NCBI GenBank assembly: GCA_004352715.1
Contig: SCFE01000060.1
Span: forward strand, 1,057,030-1,121,029
Direction of reading: 5' to 3'
From: Hofstenia miamia
Taxonomy: Eukaryota; Xenacoelomorpha; Acoela
DNA length: 64,000 nt
Shown here: in pieces, positions 44,701 through 54,699 of the stretch
Layout: every line of letters starts with the position of its first letter
How positions within the stretch are numbered: position 1 is the first letter of the stretch
Position numbers and translations under genes: made by a program
The notes under the pieces: model-generated
What the model was told of the DNA's origin: nothing
Seen by the model: the letters and a program-made list of their open reading frames with translations, nothing else
Database searches by the model: none

Positions 44701-46291
44701 ACGTTAAGAGGTGTTGAGGTTGGATTCCGAAGATGGTTGATACTCAGGATGTTCGTCAGAGTCGACATCTATAAAAATATACAGAAATTTTCTAATAAAT
44801 TTTCTTAAAGTTAAAACCTACAATGAAATCCTGAAAATAATTTATGAAAAAGAAACAGTGTATTTTTATCATCATCAACAGCTTCAATTTCTACACTGTT
44901 ACAATAAAATACTGCAAGCTAAGACTATTTATGTATATCCCAATATGATTGAAGGTAGCATAAATTAGTGTCTGAAAATTCCTTCTGCATGTGTATGCAA
45001 CTTCATTGAGTGCAACAATGTGACAAAAATCATGTGTAACAATCTGGCGATCAGCGTAAGTATAGTTGTAACAAAGTGGATGTAGAAAAAAGTAATTAAA
45101 AAGTGTTTCTTGGATATTCTATAGCATTTAAATAATGGAAAAACAACATTTAAAGAGTATGGAAGTATTTATTTAAAATGCAGTGATCCATATATATATA
45201 TATATATATATAATATATATATCTTAAACTTTTTCAATTTCTTTCTAAGCGTACAATCATTAGGCTGGCTAAAAATGTATTGTTAAATATAAAGTTTTAC
45301 TCCTCGTTCCCTCACCTCCCCTCAATATGCAATCTCCCAGCATTTCTGTACTACATGATCACTGGACCATGCTTTTTGAGATGTTTCTACTAATATGTGC
45401 TAAATTCAATATTTGATATTGTTTGAGCTACTTGTCAAAAGTTTGTATTTAGATGGAGGCCTTTGTAACACCTGCACATATAGGGGTACTTGTAACATAT
45501 TAACTCATTGAACTTAATTATGCTGTTGCATTTATTTTAGATTATGGCAAAATAACATTTGTTTATTTTTCTTGCTTTTAAGATAAAGAATTGTTTTATT
45601 GAGTTTACTTTCAAGTTATCACAGACTCCAAATCTAACTTTTAAATTTTCAATAAATCAACCTTAATTAAGCTGCGAATTTCAACTCCAAATATCTCTGA
45701 ATTGGTCATTCTTGGGAACTAAACGCCTTAAGGTCTAAATTCACGTAATTTAAATAAACTGCAACTATTATGCTAACAGGTTTGCAACATTTGCGGGTTT
45801 TTAAGCAATTTCAAACAGGGGCCTATAGATCTATATATGATTCACACACTTTAAAATTCCACAGGAATCCACAAATAGTAGTTTCATCAAAAAATCTGAT
45901 TTCACAGCGTGCTCTGCTTCTATACTAATTAATTAACGAATCCAACAGTCTTTAATTGCATTTGGTTGGTTTTTAATGCCGCATCTAACCATCAAAAAAT
46001 TTGTTCTTGCCCATACTCGAAAAAAACAATTTATTCCTCTTAATAAACGGTTTAAGAATTTCAATAACTTCTAAAATAATTTTTTCAAAATTTTATTTAT
46101 AATTTATTCTTTTGTTATAATACACATAATGTGGAATGAAATGGTTACTGTACCCGCCTATACTCGATAATAATTATTCACGCCATCGGGTAAGGCGAAC
46201 AACCAGGTAAACATAGGTAGTATCCGTAACCGAATTTTACTAATTCCTATTTCCTATTTTCTAACCAGAATATACAAAAAAATATCAAAAA
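44701..46291. other. No recognisable gene; (TA)n at 45191-45222
   Basis: AT-rich sequence with a broken (TA)n microsatellite. A CCGCCTATACTCGATAAT word near 46150 lies just past the recombinase stop and could be the edge of that element, but no repeat proves it. Confidence 0.45.
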
Positions 46292-47886
46292 TCAATTTTT
46301 AAGGGTTATTTTCATTTTTAAACTTTTGGAATTACTGCCAGATGGGCGGAATTCTTCAATCTTTTGGCGATAAAAGTTGATGATATCCAATCTTTCATTC
46401 ACATTTATATTGGCATAGTGAGCATTGGCAATCCTCTGGCTGTGGCCAGTTTGTTCCAAGTGTGCCTGTTTTTTCGACGGGCTTAAGTTCTTGTCATTTG
46501 CCAAAAGAGTTTCCCAAGTTTTACGAACAGCTGTTGGTGTGAATGTATACTGGCTGGCGAATTCCGGAAAATGTCTTGATTGCATTTGCAACATACTTTG
46601 GGATATTATGTTCACGGGTATTTTTCTGAGTGGAAAATACGTACTCTAGTTATCAGTGAAATTCTAATTCAAAGCGCTTAATTAAATTTTGTAACAATGG
46701 AAGCTGGCCTTGATCTATTTTAATAATGTTGGAATATTTGTAGCCAGTTTTCCCCTTGGAAGTTTCAATAAAACTGTTGGGTACAGCCAACCTAAATTTG
46801 TGTTTAACAGTATTAATTAAAATTCACTTACTGTTCAAATTCTTCAACTTTTAAACCAATTATAGGCAACGGTCTCATGTTGAGCCTAACCTGTAATATG
46901 AAGAAATTCATTCCTACCTGTAAAGCATAAGGCAAATTATTTTGATTAGACAATATCTAAAGGTAATGTTATTTTCATATTTTACATAAATAGAATCACC
47001 TTCAAAAATTTTACTTGAATTTTAGAGAGAATTTCCATTGTAGGCAGTGTTTCAAATTTTTGAATTTGAGAAAGACGGTTTTCACGCCCAGCTGCTTTAG
47101 TGTATGCACTTTTTAAACTACTTGTAATTGTTTCCCAAGCATTTATATCTATACTGGAATCACTTAGTTGAACATGACGAACGAATTTTAATATTTGATT
47201 GAGATCATTTTTAGTCGTTGCTGATTTTATACTTTTTTCTCTTTTAATAGAGTTCATAACACCAGGTAAAGCTTTAGGATTTCGTAGCATAGCAGTGTTT
47301 TTTGTAACAGTACATAAGATATGTGTTACTGCTTTTGACGTCATTGTATTTATCGTTAGTTCATCAGCTTCTAGTGTGTCAGCTGTTGAAGAATTAAAAT
47401 CTTCTATTAACTGATCCAAATCTTTTTGATCACTTATAGAAATTTGAGTTTTTTCTTTTATTGCAATTTTTAATTTTCTTGGAAAATCATTGATAGAATT
47501 TCCCATTACTGCAAAAACATCCGCTTTAGTGCAACCTTGAATTACATGACGCTTCTTATTTATAAACATTTTTTAACTTTGATGTTCGATGAAAACCTAA
47601 CAATAAAGCATGGTAAATTTTTAGTTTTGTGACAGTATTTTAAGTGGCTGCGCATACTAAGGACCTCTTTTTCGCAAATCAAGCAATGTTACCCACCTTG
47701 CACATTTCTATTCTTTCTAGTTTTAATTCTTTGCGAACCTACTTTACGAGATATACAGGGTTTAAACTGATGAGCATCAGTTTGAACTTCAACACTTGAC
47801 GATTTAACAAAATTTTGAGTTTCATCAATATTTAAGTTATTCAAATTTATATCTTCAATATCAAAATTGCTGTCAAAATCCGTCAT
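46292..47886 (-). CDS. Multi-exon tyrosine recombinase, Crypton-like
   Basis: Five segments join in one frame by GT-AG introns: 47886-47697, 47508-47015, 46956-46832, 46791-46696 and 46625-46292 (1239 nt, 412 residues). Exon 1 is acidic. Exon 2 is helical with RNPKALPGVMNSIKRE and SQIQKFETLPTMEIL, like a core-binding domain. Exon 3 has QVRLNMRPLPIIGLKVEEF (candidate box I Arg), exon 4 SKGKTGYKYSNII (candidate beta-hairpin Lys), exon 5 TPTAVRKTWETLL (box II Arg), then EQTGHSQRIANAHYANI (His and nucleophile Tyr). The family cuts and rejoins DNA through a Tyr-DNA bond. Introns are short (188, 58, 40, 70 bp). Donor 4 is weak (GTTACA); without it exon 4 meets TGA at 46655-46653. Crypton is favoured; a domesticated host gene is the alternative. 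The start Met is the first in the frame. Confidence 0.65.
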
Positions 47887-49319
47887 TTATCAAAATCTAA
47901 AACAAAAATGTAATTTAGTCTACAATATACATTTTCTGATGCGTAAATATAGCTTCATGAAAAAGTGCGTACTGCGTACGTTAATATTGAAACTATTAAT
48001 CACAAAGTATGTACAAATTTATAGCATGCATTTGGGAACCTGTTTATTACAGCACTGGGACAAATGTGAGCTACAGACACCATTTGATACAGGCACCGTA
48101 CAATAATGCTTGCAAAGAAAGTGGGAATGCCACTAAGTGCAACTGAGAACTTATGAACGTAAAGCAGTGCAGTGTGATCAACAATTTTTCCAAAGCCAAA
48201 ATCTTCTAGTTTTGGAAAGTGGAAAACCAATATGCATTTGATGCTTAAAATTATGTCAAAAGTACCTACTTTGCTTAACCTAAACTCTGCACTGAAAACT
48301 AACATATATACACAATTTGTGTGAGGGCTGCTTCAGCTATTGGGGTAGTGATTTCTGCACTTTCCTTAATTATGCTGAGAGAATAAATACTGATCCCTAA
48401 TTGGTCCTGCTTAAGGAGTTATTACTGTCATTCATACAGATTCATGAAACAACTGTTTCAACATAATTCAATTCCTTGTCTTTAGCTGAGCAGAGTACAA
48501 TCATAGTATAGAGAGGGCTTTTACGTACTTGAATGGATAAACGGCAGCCCTGACATTATGTCTATCACAAAATATATGGCGTATTGTAGGAAATGGCCTT
48601 ACTTTTGGGACCTAATCCAATTTTGAGGATCAATATCTAGCAAAAATAAATTGAATTTAATAAATATTCCATACTTTTCTTGCTTATTGTATGCATTGTT
48701 AAGATAAATTTCATTAATATGTTCATCTAAATTTTCACACCACTAACTTTACTTGTATTATTGCACAACATCTGTAATTAAGGATATCAGGATGTTAAAG
48801 TGGATTCATATTGAAAAAAAAGATTTTCTTATATGATTGTAAGATTATTTTTAACTTTTGTTTCGCTACTTAAATCGTTACGGTAAAATAAATTATTTTT
48901 AATGGTATTTGAATATCTCATTGCATCAGAGAAATACAGTATATATTTAAAAAATATAAAAAAATTTTTTAGCGCTAAATATGTATACAAGAGGTATCTG
49001 TACTGAAGCAATTTTTTTTGAAGATATGTATGGTGTTAGATATTTTGTTTCAACCAGAAAATAATGCTTTTGAGCAGCTTTGCAATGTTTTTTCACTCAA
49101 TTCTTGAATCTATTCGTGGCTTTTTTAGAAACTATTTATTGCTGATTGGTACAAAGCATCTTTAAGCTAGACTTTCTCTAATTATGAAATTTGTATGATT
49201 TCGAAATTATCTTGTTGTCTATGCAAATACATTTCACTTTCTAAAAAAATGGTTATCCACATAAATTCGTTGACAAAGCATTAACTTCAAATAGTATAGT
49301 ATGTAATCAAGTAATAACA
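47887..49319. other. No recognisable gene
   Basis: A 101-codon minus frame at 48000-48305 is open but lacks family features or supporting context. Promoter elements for the recombinase may lie just above 47886 but none is distinct. Confidence 0.45.
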
Positions 49320-49600
49320 GATGATCGGAAGCCAATATTTTGCAAATTACCATATATTGAAGAAAAAAAGAATTTTTAAATCAAAAATTAAAAACAAGTA
49401 AAGTAACAAAGATTGTTCCACTCCTAACATCTAAGAAAACATTTGAATTTTTTAGCAACAAAGATCCTATCAACAAAATATTAGTTTCCTCCGTTATATA
49501 TAAATACCAATGTGAAGAATTTAATCTTTCTTACATCGGAGAAAACAAGAAACATTTTGAAACCACATAAGAGGGTATTTAGAAATATAATTGCGTAGAC
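49320..49600 (+). pseudogene. Penelope-like element, C-terminal fragment
   Basis: Broken frames read PYIEEKKNF, then KIVPLLTSKKTFEFF, KDPINKILVSSVIYKYQCEE, NLSYIGENKKHFETT. This parallels the fragment at 27.3-27.5 kb and matches the Penelope C-terminus: L-P-Y, K-D-P, V-x-Y-K-Y-x-C, then Y-I-G-E-x. The second Cys of the pair is Phe here and the R-x-x-E-H end is lost. The frame stops just after. Inactive remnant on the opposite strand to the copy at 27.3 kb. Confidence 0.65.
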
Positions 49601-50444
49601 ATCAAGCAATTAAAGATTATTTCGAGATCTTACTTAGAACCAAGAATACTAAATATGCCGAAGTCCTGTTTATAAAAAAAAACAAACTAATGAACAATCA
49701 ACTAAGTTATAACAACTTATTGAACATATTTTAAGTGCATGCATATTTTAACACCATTTAATGTAGTAAGTGTAAAATTTTATTCCCACGTATTTGTACT
49801 GATGATGATTGAATATATATAGATGAATAAAATTAAGGCGTGAATGTCTAAGGATTAGTTTAATTTTTTTATAGAGCATCTTGACCTTTTTCATATTGCC
49901 TGGTGGAAAAATATTTGTAAAATTGATTCCTTGATGGCCATAAAATTTCAATATGCAAAAATATTTATGAATGTGCAATTAAAAAGTTGAAGGTATGCTT
50001 GAAAAATAAATGACCATTGAGAATCATCGGCATTCTTATCCTATATAAATCATGTTACGAGATATTTAGATAAACATTTGAAATGTCTGTCGCTTATGGA
50101 AGTGGTTATACGATTTCAAATTGTATTCCTTTGTAGACGGTTGAAATGTCAAGTTCAAATTTAATTGTTTTTGTAATTGGTTGTCAAGGATAGTTGCTAA
50201 TACGGAAATTCTGCATTCTGACTCATTCCCAATGTGAGGAATTGCATTTAATTACCGACCTATTATGCAATGCCCAATATCCAAATTATTTTTACTCATT
50301 CCACGTAAATAGGCTATACTTAATAGCGTGCAAACTACTCTCGTATACCGTCTGCTGAATTCCATAGGTATTGCGCAATATTATTACATTTTCTAATCTT
50401 CTATTTCTTACGCGTTATCAATTGACGCTCTCCTTATTTAATTA
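49601..50444. other. No recognisable gene; profilin upstream region
   Basis: AT-rich sequence. The last few hundred bases should hold the profilin promoter and 5' UTR. No TATA box or initiator is distinct by eye. Confidence 0.4.
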
Positions 50445-52416
50445 ATGGTTAAGATTCGTATGTCAGATGTGCTCTCCGATTGTTTGCAGACCGTACTGTC
50501 TCGCAAGGATGTTTATGGAGTTCGGTATATCACTAAAGCAGCAATTCTTTCACTCAACAATGGTCAGAAACTCAATAATGTAGACACCGAGACCAATGTT
50601 CAACTTCTGCCAGGAGAGGGGGCACACATTGCCAATACTTTTCGAAATAAGATGTGGATGGATCCAGGCATCAATTTGTGCATCGAAGGGAAGAAGTAAG
50701 TTGTTTGGATTTGCTTAACATTTTGTTGTTAAACGTTTACTTTTTGTCATAATCGAACCCTTTATTTAAATATTCATATAAAGCAACTTTTTAAACTACG
50801 GCCAATTTTATTAGAATTCCATATTTAAGAAAACAGGCGCGGTTTTGGGATTTTCAAAACAGGGAGCACATTCGCGAAAATTTGTAAATACATGTATATA
50901 ATAATTCAAACAAAATCAAAGAGAATAATATTGTAACAAGTAACCATTTATATGTCTAATTAGATTTTATACATCGCTCATTTTGTAAACATGAACATTA
51001 TTTGAAGTGAATAGAAAAGACGTTTTTTGCAAAAATTGAAAGTTGTTCAGAAAAGGGGCATTGGCTCCGGGTGCCCCTCTTAAAGACGCGCCTGTGAGAA
51101 TAGTTTAAAAGTTGAGACTGCCTTCTTAAGAAGACCCTGGTTGAGACAGTGAAAATCTTAAACATCTGTAAAAAAAATTTAAATGAATCATTTTAATGCA
51201 GTTGAAATTAAATTAATTTGTACTTCAATTTTTTAAAAGTTTAAATGCCAGCACAGACATCAAAGTGTAAACAATTTTATATAAGAGTGAGGAACATCAA
51301 GTGGCTATTTTGGGCGCGTGAAGAAAAACATTTTCGACGCATAAAATCAAATTTCCATTTGAAACATTTTGTTTAGCTCAGAATTTGCGTCCAATTTTAT
51401 AACATTTTTCTTAACATAACCAATATTTTTTAATGATAACTATTCAACATGAATCAGCCCTTCTACATCGCTGGTTTATTTCATCCCATTAGCTAATATT
51501 TTAATTTTCCAATGAATTCACCTATGAGTGAACGACTATTTCCGTTCCATTATTTTTCAGCTGTGATGTAAGCAAATACTAATCAATTTTTAAAACAAAA
51601 AATGTTATAACCATTTTATACAACCGAGTTTCCATGTTTTGTAGATGCGTTTTGGTATATGGAGTTTGAAACGCTTAATCACAAATATCTTTCATTGATA
51701 TTCAAAAATTCTCGTAAAACTTGTTAAATGTACTACTATATTAGTTTTGCGCTTTCATAAAATCTAAATTTATTGTGCATTTGTCAACTAAAAGTCTTAA
51801 AGGGACGATTGGGTCTTGATTCTATTACATTTAAGCATGTTTTTGCCACCTTTGAATTACGACTTGAGTATTGTTAATGGCCGAGTGCAAGATTTCATGA
51901 AATCATCAGGTGATGTGCTCTATGTACTACTTGTATTTTGTTTAAGAAAGCAAAAATCAACCATATTCTTAAATGCAATAACAGATATTACCCCTCGACA
52001 GGTAGAATCTGAGTAAGGTTAATGGTTGATTTCGAATTGTTTGGCACTAAGTATTAGCGAGAAATTAGTTAAATGAATAACTATTTATAACAGGCTCTCT
52101 CAGTACTATTGTTGCATAAAATGACTTATTAAATTGTGAAACTGATTCATTGGATTGTACACTTCCACTACTTACTACTGTTTTAATACGCTTTATTAAT
52201 TTCTTACTTAGATACGTTGTCATTCGAGAACTTGAGGATCAGACCGAAATCCACGCCAAATGCGGCCAGTCACAAAATTTGGCAATTGGCTGCACTGACA
52301 AATTTGTTTGTGTTGTTATCAGTGAAGATAGAGTGCAAAGCGGCAACACTTACAACGCTTTAACACATCTCTTAAAAGATGTTAAAACCGCAGAAAAAGA
52401 CTTCGGACTTGACTAA
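50445..52416 (+). CDS. PFN: Profilin, two coding exons
   Basis: Exon 1 (50445-50695) and exon 2 (52212-52416) join in frame across a 1516-bp intron (donor GTAAGT at 50696, acceptor TTACTTAG at 52211, phase 2) to give 151 residues, or 146 from the second Met at 50460. Profilins are usually 125-140. Exon 1 has VRYITKAAILSLNNGQKL (strand pattern of the profilin fold) and GEGAHIANTFRNKMWMDPGI; across the junction the protein reads LCIEGKKYVVIRELEDQTEI. Exon 2 continues KFVCVVISEDRVQSGNTYNA and ends in an LLKDVKTAEKDFGLD helix. Profilin binds actin monomers and poly-proline proteins in the cytosol. Met 50460 (MSDVLSDC) is the likelier start by family comparison. Both exons are intact, so the gene is likely functional. 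Confidence 0.88.
50834..51094. mobile_element. hAT-type MITE in the profilin intron
   Basis: Ends CAGGCGCGG (50834) and CGCGCCTG (ending 51094) are inverted. The flanking octamers TAAGAAAA (50826-50833) and TGAGAATA (51095-51102) match at 6 of 8 positions, as expected for an old 8-bp hAT duplication. It is 261 bp with no coding frame; a GGTGCCCCTC stretch lies near the right end. Same orientation cannot be assigned. Confidence 0.65.
51103..52211. other. Rest of the profilin intron
   Basis: A 66-codon plus frame at 51816-52016 lies inside the intron but has no splice support or recognised family. The intron ends in a TTTCTTACTTAG acceptor. Confidence 0.6.
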
Positions 52417-52866
52417 TCTTTTATTATTTACTTCATTTCATCAAGAACTTTCATCTAAAACTGTTTAATGGAAGTCTTACTGCAATTTTCCACTTAATGA
52501 TTTATCATTATCGGAACCTTACTCTTAAATTTCTTAACTCATTTAGATGAAAGTTTTTCACTTTACTAACCTTAAATCAGATTGGTGCTATGTTTACATA
52601 TTATATTTTTTTAATATTGATTTTTAGCTTTTCATTAATTGTTTTATTGTTGTAAATGTACTCTAAATCGACATTTTGATTTTTTTAACATAGTTGGTAT
52701 GTAATCTGCGTCTAACTTTTTCTTGGAATTGAGTTGAAAGCTAGTACAATTGGCTAATTTAATTTGAATAATTTTATTTTCGAAACATTTTCTGAAATAA
52801 TCAATGTCAATTTTGCATTAAAATTCAAATAGTTTTCAATTATTTTTTCATTTTCACACAATCAAT
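52417..52866 (+). other. Profilin 3' flank
   Basis: AT-rich, presumably 3' UTR. The first plain AATAAA appears only farther on (about 53102), inside the duplicated block, so the true polyadenylation site is uncertain. Confidence 0.4.
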
Positions 52867-53685
52867 TTTCGTCTAGTTAATTTTTCACAATAATCGACTT
52901 TGCTCAATATGATTGTTTAATTCAAAGTTTTGTTTTTTTTGGGTTCTAAAACTTCAAGATTTCAGTATCCTTAACCATTTTAATTAATATTTCATATCTT
53001 AGTCACAAATATGCATCATGGTGTTGTGAAAGCCCTAGTTTTTTATTTCATGTTTTTGTTTTAGCTCCTAGGGAATCAAATTTAATTGAAAGTGTCATAA
53101 GCAATAAATGCTAGTTTAAATGATTAAAAGTATATTTGCAAATATAATAATATAGGTAATATATGCGTTGTGAGAATGTGCTGACATACTTTCGAAAGAA
53201 ATGATTTCAGCGGATATAGTTTATTTATCAATTGCAGCGAGTTAAAATCAAATCCTTTATTGATTTTGTATTCGTCTAGCAAACTAAATCATTTGCCCAT
53301 TTCCTCCTCTTCTGACCAAGTTGAATACATTCAAGATCATCTATATATGCTGTTGACAGGCCCTGTTTAAACGAAGATTAATAAAATGCTATAATACCTT
53401 CAATTACATATGAAATTTTATAGAATTGTTTACTGAAAATTGCCAAAAATGCCAATAATCAGTTCAAATCACGAATAAATACGTTTATTTATTGTAAGAT
53501 GGAAAATATTTTAAGTGTATTCGAATACACTACTTATAAGGAGGATGTTTAATGTATTGAAAAGCATATTGAATATCAAGAAATATAAGTATTGACATAC
53601 CCGTTTCAAGAAAGTTGAAAAATATAGTTATTCTTATATAGTTTTTTGATACTTAAAATTTGCTCTAAGTTAAGCATAGCAGCAA
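52867..53685 (+). repeat. 819-bp block duplicated at 53762-54580
   Basis: Identical by eye to 53762-54580. The copies are separated by a 74-base hAT-like end and a single n at 53761. Best read as two haplotypes placed in series, one with a transposon insertion and one without. Confidence 0.85.
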
Positions 53686-53686
53686 A

Positions 53687-53760
53687 CAGAGGCGCACCCA
53701 GAGGGGGGGAACTGGGGGAACGTTCCCCCCCTCAACAGAGCAGAGATGCTTCCATTCCTC
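53687..53760 (+). mobile_element. hAT-type element, left end only
   Basis: Starts CAGAGGCGCACCCAGAGG, a hAT-like terminus, and contains AACTGGGGGAACGTTCCCCC, a self-complementary stretch. It is cut off by n at 53761. The alternative block at 54581 lacks it. Confidence 0.55.
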
Positions 53761-53761
53761 N

Positions 53762-54580
53762 TTTCGTCTAGTTAATTTTTCACAATAATCGACTTTGCTC
53801 AATATGATTGTTTAATTCAAAGTTTTGTTTTTTTTGGGTTCTAAAACTTCAAGATTTCAGTATCCTTAACCATTTTAATTAATATTTCATATCTTAGTCA
53901 CAAATATGCATCATGGTGTTGTGAAAGCCCTAGTTTTTTATTTCATGTTTTTGTTTTAGCTCCTAGGGAATCAAATTTAATTGAAAGTGTCATAAGCAAT
54001 AAATGCTAGTTTAAATGATTAAAAGTATATTTGCAAATATAATAATATAGGTAATATATGCGTTGTGAGAATGTGCTGACATACTTTCGAAAGAAATGAT
54101 TTCAGCGGATATAGTTTATTTATCAATTGCAGCGAGTTAAAATCAAATCCTTTATTGATTTTGTATTCGTCTAGCAAACTAAATCATTTGCCCATTTCCT
54201 CCTCTTCTGACCAAGTTGAATACATTCAAGATCATCTATATATGCTGTTGACAGGCCCTGTTTAAACGAAGATTAATAAAATGCTATAATACCTTCAATT
54301 ACATATGAAATTTTATAGAATTGTTTACTGAAAATTGCCAAAAATGCCAATAATCAGTTCAAATCACGAATAAATACGTTTATTTATTGTAAGATGGAAA
54401 ATATTTTAAGTGTATTCGAATACACTACTTATAAGGAGGATGTTTAATGTATTGAAAAGCATATTGAATATCAAGAAATATAAGTATTGACATACCCGTT
54501 TCAAGAAAGTTGAAAAATATAGTTATTCTTATATAGTTTTTTGATACTTAAAATTTGCTCTAAGTTAAGCATAGCAGCAA
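53762..54580 (+). repeat. Second copy of the 819-bp block
   Basis: After the shared part, this copy continues with CAGCAAACTAAAAATG instead of the hAT-like end. Confidence 0.85.
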
Positions 54581-54699
54581 CAGCAAACTAAAAATGTGTC
54601 GAATTCAAAACTTTAGTCAACTATCTTTACGAAATCTTGCCTTTTAATTAATCTAATATTTTAAACATGACGCCACCCCTAAGCGCGTTTGGCTATCAT
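54581..54699. other. Short spacer before Tigger copy 2
   Basis: No feature recognised. Confidence 0.4.

Noticed and set aside
46891-46917. A 27-base GTAGG...TTACAG intron in the recombinase
   Set aside because: Too short to splice, length is a multiple of three, and it is open in frame, so it is kept as coding.
47509-47569. Start of recombinase exon 2 at the Met at 47569
   Set aside because: A stop lies just upstream in that frame and cannot be joined to exon 1; the TTTTTGCAG acceptor at 47509 joins in phase instead.
48000-48305. A 101-codon minus-strand frame as an upstream exon of the recombinase
   Set aside because: Hydrophobic, low-information sequence, with no splice link to exon 1.
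53687-54580. A genuine tandem gene-flank duplication
   Set aside because: Identity is total by eye and the join carries an n, so an assembly cause is more likely.
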